Assembly: GCA_949752735.1 (NCBI GenBank)
Contig: OX457043.1
Coordinates: 41,186,087 to 41,250,086 of the forward strand
Direction: 5' to 3'
Source of the DNA: Lumbricus terrestris
Lineage: Eukaryota; Annelida; Clitellata; Crassiclitellata; Lumbricidae
DNA length: 64,000 nt
Part shown: piece after piece, positions 53,853 to 63,196 of the stretch
Numbering within the stretch: the first letter of the stretch is position 1
How the letters are laid out: the number at the start of each line of letters is the position of its first letter
Translations under genes and position numbers: made by a program
Notes under the pieces: generated by a model
Databases searched by the model: none
What the model saw: the letters and a program-made list of their open reading frames with translations, nothing else
Told to the model about the DNA's origin: nothing

Positions 53853-54368
53853 CATATCTTTGTCCAACTACACATGTATGTTGCCCATGTATGTTGCCCT
53901 TCATTAGAAGACATCCTGAAAATCGACTCCTTTCCTAACAATTTCTTATCACGACTATTTGCCGTTCTTGCAATTTAGTTCATCTTTCTGAGAGTCGCAA
54001 TCGCAGAATATACCATGGCTAACGCAACATATAACACAATCAGCAAAAGCAACTAGAGATTGCAAAATTACACTAACTCTGACTGAGTATACAATCCATC
54101 TCTACAGTGTAAATTCGCCTTCATGTTGCGTTTAAATCGGTGGTGTATGCGCTTAAAATCGGCCTGCGTCTTGCTGCCTTCGTGTGAAATCTATCCTTTT
54201 CCCTCTAAGTAAGCTTATAGAAAACTATTCCATTAAGGAGAGCCAGTAAAATGACTAAAATGTATGCTAGAAAAAGGAGTATGAAGCAACGTCATAAAAA
54301 CAATTTAGGCGCACAAAGTCACGATTCAAATAAATTTGTGACCTGCATTTTAGTGTCATGTATCTTAC
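53853..54368 (-). other. Intron of the beta-propeller gene
   Basis: No coding signal seen. A phrase of about 38 bases around gaaaaaggagtatgaagcaa at about 54270 recurs at about 54854. Confidence 0.35.
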
Positions 54369-54430
54369 CGTTGTGTCACTCATTGAGGCGAGTTTAGCAC
54401 GTTTAGCATCGCTTTCTTGTTGGGACATTG
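54369..54430 (-). CDS. Small second exon of the reverse-strand gene
   Basis: 62 bases with acceptor ctcttttag and donor gtaagata on the reverse strand. After the first two bases complete a Pro codon with exon 1, it reads MSQQESDAKRAKLASMSDTT. The phase fits exon 1 exactly. The charged, disordered composition continues that of exon 1. Assignment to the same gene as 50270-51132 rests on strand, order and position only. Confidence 0.5.
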
Positions 54431-54955
54431 CTAAAAGAGAAATACACTTGCCTAAAATGTATTTATAACATGCTTAGTAATAGTGTAGAATAAAATTATA
54501 GGGTCATAAGACTCCAATCTAGCCAAAAAACAGACTGGTCGTTTGAGCTAAAATTGACAAACCAGTGTTTATTTTATAAAGTACAATGCGTCTTTAAATA
54601 AAGGAATGAACCAAAAGGTACTTTCTAAACCTGGTCGGCCTTAGGCACAGGCAGTTGCCCATATCCCAGGGCGCCACAATCTATAGGAAAATATTCTTTC
54701 ACCAGGATAATTTATTTCAAAACGTAGTCTTCAGAATTTAGTCTAAAACAGATCCACCGGGGATAATCTGTTTCGAAGTATCGTCCTCTGGAGACCTTTT
54801 TGGGTGACACGCGCCCTGTTCCTAAACTTATATGAATTCGTGAACTTATGCTAGAAAAAAGAGTATGAAGCAACGTCATAAAAACACGCTCTTGTGCAAT
54901 ACTTGTTTTGTTAAAGCGCGGTATAAATGACTAATTGTATTGTATTGTAACTTAC
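54431..54955 (-). other. First intron of the reverse-strand gene
   Basis: No coding signal. A gcgcggtataaat at about 54916 resembles the LINE-tail motif. Confidence 0.35.
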
Positions 54956-55019
54956 GATCTGAATCGTCAGCTATTTGCTCGTCATTGCTGGATTCATCTG
55001 CTGCTCGTTTCTTGGGCAT
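54956..55019 (-). CDS. First coding exon of the reverse-strand gene
   Basis: 64 bases from ATG at 55019 (context aagtATGCC) to the donor gatc|gtaagt. It encodes MPKKRAADESSNDEQIADDS plus D and one base. The Lys/Arg cluster near the start followed by an acidic stretch could be a nuclear signal with a disordered N-terminus. The clean donor and matching phase with 54369-54430 support a real exon. Confidence 0.5.
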
Positions 55020-55590
55020 ACTTCTTTGAGGTTATAAAATGAATAAAGTCGACCTCTTAACATAGACGTCTTTTCCAACTGCTTATTTAATATCACGCAA
55101 ATTGTATAGTTAGATAATTATGCATCTTGCATTGTGACGTCACACGACAATGTTAGCTGTCAAGCGCTTTGTATTCTTTAGCGCTATGATTTTAAATAAG
55201 ACTTTCGTATTTTATGAATAAAATTATTTTCTGTTATTGCAATCAATAACCAATAACCAAATGTTTGGAGACTAAAGGAGAATCAGTTCCTATTTCAAGC
55301 CTTTCACCATTCAGCGCAATTTTTCAACAAAGTTTTCAATGAAATAAGTGAAGAAAATTGCCATTCCACTTATCATATCCATCATATTCTATGAAACAAG
55401 TAGGCCTTAGCCAGTTCAAACGCATATTCTTAGTTTTTCACCTGACACAATCATGTTTGTTTTGTTTTGCTTTTAAATTGCAGTAACAGTGCATAATTAA
55501 AAGCCAGGATGAACCTGGATGATCGAAAAAAGCATAACATATTAATGGTAATCATTCTACCGAGACTCTTCTGGTTAGTCTAATTTCTAT
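55020..55590. promoter_or_regulatory. Probable 5' flank and promoter region of the reverse-strand gene
   Basis: AT-rich DNA upstream of the first coding exon. No specific promoter element could be assigned. Confidence 0.25.
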
Positions 55591-55596
55591 GGCGCC

Positions 55597-56010
55597 ATGG
55601 GCCGTCTTCAGGTCAATCTTTTAGCTCTATTTGACGTCAATTCAATTAGACCTACAATGAGCTCACGGGAACCGGGGAGCGTAGTATACCTGCCGCACTT
55701 CCGATCCGCCGCATGTCCCGCAGCTCCTCCGGATACCAATGATGATAGGAGGCGGCCGCACATGGGCAAATGGCCGTGAAGTCCCATACGATTAATTTGC
55801 TTCTGGTCCATGGGACGAGGGGGGCCCCGTCCCGTCTTTTACAGCCCGTTCTCATCAAGCCTGAAGGGTGGTTACTTCGAACGGGGGGCTTCGCAAGTGC
55901 TCTCAATACCACATCGTTGACTGAAAAGTGTTGGTCTATTCTTCGTCTGCAGATCATCCCGTGGTGTCGTCTTGAGTCGGCGGTCTCTCCACACGGATCA
56001 TTATAGGGCC
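55597..56010 (+). pseudogene. Possible tyrosine-recombinase (DIRS-like) remnant
   Basis: GC-rich block unlike its surroundings. Fragments in shifting frames (PHFRSAACPAA, LRIPMM, HMGKW, VKSHTIN) follow the order of the C-terminal tyrosine-recombinase motif of DIRS elements (H.FR.GAA..AA..GIP...I...G.W.S). At least two frameshifts would be needed, so this is tentative. It may instead be another retroelement fragment. Confidence 0.3.
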
Positions 56011-56017
56011 CATAGGT

Positions 56018-56116
56018 TCTCAACCGGTGTGTCGCGACACACTAGTGTGTCGCGAATACAGCGGTGTTGTGTCGCGTAATAATGGTCTGTCGTTGGTGTG
56101 TCGCGAAGAATTGGTG
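56018..56116. repeat. gtgtgtcgcga short repeats
   Basis: Five loose copies of ggtgtgtcgcga, with a palindromic gtcgcgacac at about 56032. The start ataggttctcaaccggtg resembles a hAT-type MITE end. Element 2 is inserted in this block, which resumes at 63197 (cgtgtatcgcgaa). Confidence 0.7.
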
Positions 56117-57155
56117 TGTAGCGGTAGAATGCTATTCTTATCAAACAAACCTATTAAATGATGCATTGTATAAGTATTAAATAGGTAAGAATTAAGCTAG
56201 ACAATATGTGGCGTATTGTAGATTATAATTAATATTACTTGTGGCATTAAGTTAGATAATAATAATAGCGCTATAACAATTCTTGAATACGCGCTACATC
56301 AATTATCGAAACACAACGAAGGGCAGAAAGCAGCGTCAAACTTGAGCAGACGACAACAACGGCAGACGATAAAGTTAGACAGCGAAAAGATGGCGAAGGG
56401 AGAAGACGTAGATTTCTGAGCAAGGGCGGCCATTGACGAATGTGGCGATCCTTGTCGGTAATTCAGAAGATCTGACGGTGAATTGGGTGTGGAAGGCGAC
56501 ACGCTGTCGGCCTGTCCCACTGGTGAGACTATAAGTCCTTGGGAATAGAGATACCAGGGCTTGTCGTACGGAAACTTTGCGAAGTTTGGTGAGACACTTG
56601 CGAGTGCACTGCGATCGACATCGGAGAAGATCGAATTCGAACTACAATTGCGATTGGAGTTCGACGGCAGAAGAAAGGGGCGAAACTACAACAAGACGAG
56701 CAAGCGACGAGAAGCTACCGTTGCTTGTGGAGAAACAACGAGGCGGACGAAACTACAGAGTGCTGTGCCAGCTACAGCATTCTCCGTCTACGCAGCTACA
56801 GAAGAGAATTGGAAACGACGGCAAGCAAGAAGAAGGTGACCTTCCTTCCTCTTCGAACCTTCATTCCAATCCATACGAACTGAAGAACTTCTACATCTAC
56901 GCTGGAAAAGTCCAACGTGGAAGATAAGAAATAAGCTATAATATTATTAGATAATACGCCACAATAAGTAGATAGGATTATTGATTGTATTTTACTGTTT
57001 GATATTGTTTTATTATAATATAATCTTTAAACGAATCTCAGCTACATTTGTTTTAGGTCCTAGTTCATTCTAATATTGATCACCCAATGGCCTCTGAGCA
57101 TAAAGTTCCCTATTAAAACTAGATTTAAAACTCTAGATTTCAATGTACGGTGACA
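56117..57155 (+). repeat. 5' LTR of element 2
   Basis: 1,039 bp, matching 62158-63196. Open frames inside occur identically in both LTRs. Confidence 0.96.
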
Positions 57156-57159
57156 CGAG

Positions 57160-57179
57160 TGGGTGCCCATGCCCGGGAT
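57160..57179 (+). promoter_or_regulatory. Candidate primer-binding site of element 2
   Basis: TGGGTGCCCATGCCCGGGAT starts four bases after the 5' LTR. It resembles a proline-tRNA-type site in its TGGG start and CCGGGAT end. The tRNA cannot be confirmed here. Confidence 0.45.
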
Positions 57180-57484
57180 CAAAGTCAGTAAAGATTTAAT
57201 TCAGTAAAGATTTAAGTCAGTAAAGATTTGAGTCAGTAAAAAACTGTCTTTTGAACAGTATTAGAAAAGCTTTGAACAATTATAGCTAGGAGATTGTTAG
57301 AGACTAAATCTGAAGTTGTAGATTGAAGATACTGAAGTAGGTGTATGAACTATTAGTTGTTGTTGTGGAACTGAATTGACACTTTGCAGAGTTGAACAAT
57401 TTCTATTTGTTAGAAATTTAAATAGCGCACATAGTTGCCAATATTTTTATCATAAGTTGATAGTCAGCAAGTAAGACAGTAAGT

Positions 57485-60400
57485 ATGTCTGTCAGTGATT
57501 TTGAAGCTTGGTTAGAAATTGCCAAACGGATGAACATGGAAGGGGACGAGACACGTGCCTTTGTCAAAGAAAGACAGGCAGAGTGGAGACAAGATAGAGC
57601 GACTGAGAGGGAGATCGCCAAAGAGATGAAATTAGCTGAAACAGCAGCAGCAGCAGAGACGAGAAAAGCTGAAGCAGAAGCAGAAACGAGAAAAGCTGAA
57701 ACAGAGGCTGCAATGCAAGCAAAGAAGGCTGAACTGGAGTTGGAAGTAATTAGGAGCGCTGAATCAGAAGCCAGATTGAATCGTGAAGCAGCTGAAACTG
57801 AAGCGAGGGGACAGCGTGAACACCAGTTGGAAATAAAGAGACTTGAAGCACAAGTGAGAATGCGTGAAATTGATTCAAGAGGGGAACAAAACCGAGAGCA
57901 CGAGAGTGACTACATGAGGATCGGTGATGGTCAACAACAGGGAGATCACCGAGAAAACAATAAAGGAATTAGAAATATCAAATTCCCTATATTCAACGAG
58001 TCCAAGGATTGTTTGGATGCCTACTTGTTGAGATTCGAGAGAACCTGTGTTGCGTACGAAGTTAAAAAAGAAGTTTGGTCGCTGACGCTAGCTAGACATT
58101 TGGAAGGCAGAGCACTAGAAGTATATCAAAGGTTGTCTGCAGATGAAGTGCAAGATTATGAGTGTTTGAAGACTCAGCTGTTGAAGAGATTTCAACTTAC
58201 TGAAGGTGGTTATCGAAACAAGTTCAAAACCAGTAAAATGGAATCAGGAGAGACACCTTCTAGTTTTGTGCATAGATTGAGAAGGTATATGCAACAGTGG
58301 TTAGCACAAGCGGGATTTGAGAGAACTTATGAAGGAGTGGAAGATCTCTTGTTGAAAGACCAGTTTTACCTGACATGCAGTACTGAACTTCGTATGTTTA
58401 TAAAAGAGAAAGGCAAGATGAGTTTGAAGGACATGTTAGTTTGTGCGGAATCACACATTGAAGCACACGGTTACAAATACAGCGAGCAGTTTGCAAAACC
58501 AGACGTGAAATTCCATGGTGACAGGTTGAACGGTAGACCGTTTGAACACAGACCCAAGGAACAGTCTGGGTACAATTTGAACAGGAGTAGAAGTGATGTG
58601 AAGATAAATCAGGGTGTACATCAAAACCGAGGATTCAGCAGGGAAAGAGAAATTGCAACTGGACATAAGATTACTTGTTTTTTCTGTGGAGAACAGAACC
58701 ATAAGGCATACCAATGCCCAAAGAAAAACAGGGGTACATTTAAACACACTGCAGCAGCAGTACAAATATTCGAAAGTCGAGCACACTTGGTTAAGCCAGA
58801 AAGTGAAATACAGAGAGTGGTTGAAGTTACAAGAGGAGAACAACAGATGAAACAGGGTGAACATAATAAAATACCACCAATGTACATGGCAGCTAGTGCA
58901 ATGGTGATAAAAGACAATGATGGATGTATTAGCCTTGAAGATAAGAGTGAATACCAGGTGACAGTTAATGGAAACACAGTGGGATGCTTATACGACACAG
59001 GCGCAAGTTGTTGTATTGTAAAACGTTCTTTGATAAATGAAGAAGCGTTGACTGGAGAAGAAACACATTGTGTATTAGTTGATGGGAGTTTAAGATGTTT
59101 CCCATTGGCTAAGGTGTATATCGAGAGTGAACATTTTAATGGTGAAGTACAAGCGATGGTGATGGAACAGCCAATAAAGCCAGTAATAATTGGGAAAATC
59201 AAAGGATTGAAGTACATGGTTAAGGATGAAAGAACTGAGAGTGTGACAAATCATGAGCCAAAAGAAATAATTGAGAAATGTACTGAAGTGGAAAACAAAG
59301 GAATATTGATTAGAAAAACAGAACATGAAGAAAGACCTATTGGTGCAAAGAAAACAGTAAGATTTTCTGACGATGTGATGAGGAATCAAGATGAAAAATT
59401 AATGACAGTAGCAGTTGTGGAGACTAGAGCAGAAGCTAAAAAGGTAGCAAAATACAAACCATTGAAAGTTGCGGAGATGCCGAACTTGAATGTGTCAGTA
59501 AAAGAGATACAGGAGTTGCAGAGTCAAGATGAAACTATGACGAAACAAATGGAAAGAGCAATTGAATGGGATGGTAACGAAGACAACATAGAAGATAAAC
59601 CATATGTGAAAAAGAAGGGATTGTTGTATAAAAGATACAAAGAAGCACAGAAAGATGATGTGAAATGGCAACTAATGGTACCTAAACCATTGAGAGATAA
59701 AGATGATACAGATAACAGGGAGCCAAGTTCTAACAAAACGATGAAGAAGAACTTCAGAAATAAACCATTGAGATTGGTAGAGACGCATAATAAATATTTA
59801 ATCACAGGTGGAAGAAGTGAATCGAATAATAGTCGTGTTAAACAGGATAAATGTTGGAAGCAAAAAGTAGACTGGAGAAATGGTGAGAATAGAGATAAGT
59901 CTAATGAGACTCAGTCTAGAAGATCCAATGAGTGGATGTATGGAAGATACAAAGAGAATCCAAATGTGGATAGGAGAAATACAAGGGGAAACATGGATGA
60001 CACAAATAGGTGTAACTGGAAAAACTATAGACATGTGATGAGAGAGTCTAGTAGTGATTATGGAGTTAGGTATGAGAGACCTAGTAATTTAAATTGGAGA
60101 ATTAGAAGTGGAAGAGATGAGAATAGAAGTCGTGGAAACCATTGGAATAATAGATCATGGTACAGAAGAGAACAAAGCGATAATTCTGGAAGAAGACAGA
60201 ATGAGAATTGTAGAGGATACAATTATACGAGTAAATGGAAAAGTAGGTTATGGAATGACAGAGAATGGTCATGTCCTAACAGTAATGTAGAAAAGTGGAA
60301 AAGTAGTGAAGACTACAAAAGAGAATGTGGAGAAATGCAAGATGTCGAGACAGTGACATGCATTTCGGCAGTTGTACATGATGGAAAAGTAGGAGAAAAT

Positions 60401-60643
60401 GAGGAAGAAGAGATACTGGACTCGTATGTCAGTAAACAAAATGAAACAGAAGATGTTAAGTGGAAAACTGATGTTGATGCAGATGCATTGAGTGTTGAAG
60501 AGGAACACACAGATGAAGTAGAAACAAAAAATGGCATCACATTGAATTTGTACAAAAAGGTGAAAAGAGATACCGGTAGAATATTAGATGTCGAAAGGAG
60601 GAACTATCAAAGCAGGAGAAAAGATGCTGTAGATAGAAGCTGA
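57485..60643 (+). CDS. Gag-protease polyprotein with Trp/Arg/Asn-rich tail (element 2)
   Basis: 1,052 residues, intact, starting at ATG 57485 (gtaagtATGTC). An Ala/Glu/Lys coiled coil is at about 30-140 and gag/capsid at about 155-340 (NIKFPIFNESKDCLDAYLLR, SSFVHRLRRYMQQW). A CCHC knuckle CFFCGEQNHKAYQC lies near 397. The protease has DTGAS near 504 and IIGKIKG about 70 residues later. An integrase N-terminal remnant is at about 680-740 (ELQSQDETM, KKGLLYKRYKEAQ, KWQLMVPKPLRDK). It stops before the HHCC residues and passes into NKPLRLVETHNKYLITGGR, matching element 1. The Arg/Asn/Trp-rich region at about 795-945 contains WMYGRY, LNWRIR, SWYRRE and RLWNDREW. An acidic end follows. Element 1 keeps less of the integrase remnant but the same tail. 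Confidence 0.9.
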   Translation: MSVSDFEAWLEIAKRMNMEGDETRAFVKERQAEWRQDRATEREIAKEMKLAETAAAAETRKAEAEAETRKAETEAAMQAKKAELELEVIRSAESEARLNREAAETEARGQREHQLEIKRLEAQVRMREIDSRGEQNREHESDYMRIGDGQQQGDHRENNKGIRNIKFPIFNESKDCLDAYLLRFERTCVAYEVKKEVWSLTLARHLEGRALEVYQRLSADEVQDYECLKTQLLKRFQLTEGGYRNKFKTSKMESGETPSSFVHRLRRYMQQWLAQAGFERTYEGVEDLLLKDQFYLTCSTELRMFIKEKGKMSLKDMLVCAESHIEAHGYKYSEQFAKPDVKFHGDRLNGRPFEHRPKEQSGYNLNRSRSDVKINQGVHQNRGFSREREIATGHKITCFFCGEQNHKAYQCPKKNRGTFKHTAAAVQIFESRAHLVKPESEIQRVVEVTRGEQQMKQGEHNKIPPMYMAASAMVIKDNDGCISLEDKSEYQVTVNGNTVGCLYDTGASCCIVKRSLINEEALTGEETHCVLVDGSLRCFPLAKVYIESEHFNGEVQAMVMEQPIKPVIIGKIKGLKYMVKDERTESVTNHEPKEIIEKCTEVENKGILIRKTEHEERPIGAKKTVRFSDDVMRNQDEKLMTVAVVETRAEAKKVAKYKPLKVAEMPNLNVSVKEIQELQSQDETMTKQMERAIEWDGNEDNIEDKPYVKKKGLLYKRYKEAQKDDVKWQLMVPKPLRDKDDTDNREPSSNKTMKKNFRNKPLRLVETHNKYLITGGRSESNNSRVKQDKCWKQKVDWRNGENRDKSNETQSRRSNEWMYGRYKENPNVDRRNTRGNMDDTNRCNWKNYRHVMRESSSDYGVRYERPSNLNWRIRSGRDENRSRGNHWNNRSWYRREQSDNSGRRQNENCRGYNYTSKWKSRLWNDREWSCPNSNVEKWKSSEDYKRECGEMQDVETVTCISAVVHDGKVGENEEEEILDSYVSKQNETEDVKWKTDVDADALSVEEEHTDEVETKNGITLNLYKKVKRDTGRILDVERRNYQSRRKDAVDRS

Positions 60644-61100
60644 CAGAAGCTTGTGGAGAATATTTAATCAAGAGTGAGTGTAAATAGAATACAGTATGAG
60701 ATAAGTGAAGTTGAGTTGCTTATTTTAAGTAGTTCAGTGAGTTATGTTGAGTGATAAGGTGAATTTTAGGATCAAATGAGGTAGTAGTAAAATTATTGTA
60801 GTTGTGTAGTAGTTAAGCACTAAGATGAGATTAATTTGACCATAGTATCTGAGTGTAATGGTGAGTCACTTAGATAAATAGAAAAACAGTTGAGTGATGA
60901 GAAAGTAGTTAAGAGGAAATACTATGTTCAGTGAGCTAAATACTGTGGGTATTACATAGTTAAGATAATGAGATGTTCGTGAAATGACAAAGGTCATTCA
61001 TTGTGAGAAATAGGATAGATGAATGCCATGTGTTGAAAAGGTAACACATATATAATAAGTAGAACTAGGTTAATAATAATAGTGAGTTAAGTGAGTCGAG
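60644..61100 (+). other. Non-coding spacer of element 2
   Basis: Stop-rich DNA with many gtgag and gttaag words between the gag-protease stop and the RT remnant, corresponding to 22309-22691 in element 1. Confidence 0.6.
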
Positions 61101-61103
61101 GCA

Positions 61104-62000
61104 ATGTGAAGCACTTTTGGATTGATCAATAGTGCATCAAGTTACAACCGTTTAATCAGGAAGATTCTTCAAGGAACAGAAAATCTTGAAAGTTATGTCG
61201 ACGACATACTAGCACATAATAAAGGATGGAGAGAACATTTGAAGACATTGGAGATATTTTTCGAAAGAGTGAGACAAGCGAATCTGACATTGAAGCCGAA
61301 GAAGTGTTCAATAGGATATGGAAAGATTGACTTTTTGGGACATACGTTGAACAAGGATGACATAAGTCCAAAGGAGAAATCAGTGGATAAAATAATAGAC
61401 ATGCCACGTCCAAAGACAAAGAAACAAGTCAGGAGTTTCCTTGGAGCGATAAACTATTATCGGAAATTCATACCACACTGTGCGGAAATTATGGCACCGT
61501 TAAGTGACTTAACGAAGAAGATAGCACCTGGGATAGTAGAATGGAATGAAGAGCTAGAGGATAGCTTTACAAAGTTGAAGAACGAATTGGCGAAAGAACC
61601 AATTCTGAGACTTCCAAATTTAGAGAAGGATTTCATCCTACAAACTGATGCAAGTGGGAGTGGAATCGGATGTGTGATAATGCAGCAGTACGAGGGGACG
61701 AATCATCCCATAGCGTATGCGAGCAGGAAGCTGTTAGAGCGAGAGAGAAGATATTCTGTGGAAGAGAGAGAGTGCTTAGCAATCATGTGGGGTATAAGCA
61801 GGTTCGACCGATATCTTTGTGGAAAGACATTTACAATTGAGACAGACCATTGCGGATTGCAATATATGAAAGAGGGTCGAATGAAAAATGCAAGGGTGAT
61901 GAGATGGAGTTTGGCACTCCAAAATTATTCCTTTAACATTAGATATATTAAAGGGTCCGAAAATGTTATGTCCGACTATTTAAGTAGAGGGATTGTGTAG
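61104..62000 (+). pseudogene. RT C-terminal part and RNase H of element 2
   Basis: The frame is recognisable from TFGLINSASSYNR (the conserved stretch before the RT catalytic motif). It has YVDD about 20 residues later, then KPKKCSIGYGKIDFLGH, QVRSFLGAINYYRKFIPHC and a complete-looking RNase H (TDAS, ERECLA, ETDH, SDYLSR). The fingers and first catalytic Asp are absent. The earliest in-frame ATG is 61122 and is not expected to be a native start. About 80 per cent identical by eye to the element 1 remnant, with the deletion breakpoint in nearly the same place. Confidence 0.9.
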
Positions 62001-62157
62001 TATAAGTTGAGATAAAGTAAATGAAGAAGTGTAAGCCAGTGAGTAAAGTGTATTAATTGTCATGTCGTGTATAGTAAGTGAATTAGTTTACTAGGTTAGT
62101 TTGTTAAGTAGGTGAGTTTATTAAAGCCTGTAAACAGTCTTTTGAAGGAGGGGCATT

Positions 62158-63196
62158 TGTAGCGGTAGAATGCTATTCTTATCAAACAAACCTATTAAAT
62201 GATGCATTGTATAAGTATTAAATAGGTAAGAATTAAGCTAGACAATATGTGGCGTATTGTAGATTATAATTAATATTACTTGTGGCATTAAGTTAGATAA
62301 TAATAATAGCGCTATAACAATTCTTGAATACGCGCTACATCAATTATCGAAACACAACGAAGGGCAGAAAGCAGCGTCAAACTTGAGCAGACGACAACAA
62401 CGGCAGACGATAAAGTTAGACAGCGAAAAGATGGCGAAGGGAGAAGACGTAGATTTCTGAGCAAGGGCGGCCATTGACGAATGTGGCGATCCTTGTCGGT
62501 AATTCAGAAGATCTGACGGTGAATTGGGTGTGGAAGGCGACACGCTGTCGGCCTGTCCCACTGGTGAGACTATAAGTCCTTGGGAATAGAGATACCAGGG
62601 CTTGTCGTACGGAAACTTTGCGAAGTTTGGTGAGACACTTGCGAGTGCACTGCGATCGACATCGGAGAAGATCGAATTCGAACTACAATTGCGATTGGAG
62701 TTCGACGGCAGAAGAAAGGGGCGAAACTACAACAAGACGAGCAAGCGACGAGAAGCTACCGTTGCTTGTGGAGAAACAACGAGGCGGACGAAACTACAGA
62801 GTGCTGTGCCAGCTACAGCATTCTCCGTCTACGCAGCTACAGAAGAGAATTGGAAACGACGGCAAGCAAGAAGAAGGTGACCTTCCTTCCTCTTCGAACC
62901 TTCATTCCAATCCATACGAACTGAAGAACTTCTACATCTACGCTGGAAAAGTCCAACGTGGAAGATAAGAAATAAGCTATAATATTATTAGATAATACGC
63001 CACAATAAGTAGATAGGATTATTGATTGTATTTTACTGTTTGATATTGTTTTATTATAATATAATCTTTAAACGAATCTCAGCTACATTTGTTTTAGGTC
63101 CTAGTTCATTCTAATATTGATCACCCAATGGCCTCTGAGCATAAAGTTCCCTATTAAAACTAGATTTAAAACTCTAGATTTCAATGTACGGTGACA
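62158..63196 (+). repeat. 3' LTR of element 2
   Basis: 1,039 bp copy of 56117-57155. Confidence 0.96.

Larger units (their letters stand above)
56117..63196 (+). mobile_element. LTR retrotransposon 2 (Metaviridae, Gmr1-like order, internally deleted)
   Basis: 7,080 bp with two 1,039 bp LTRs (TGTAGCGG...GTGACA) that appear identical, so very recent. A flanking duplication is not clean: ggtg on the left against cgtg on the right. A polypurine tract gaaggaggggcat precedes the 3' LTR. It encodes an intact 1,052-residue gag-protease protein and an RT-RNase H remnant. The integrase core and the first half of RT are missing, as in element 1. Confidence 0.94.
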
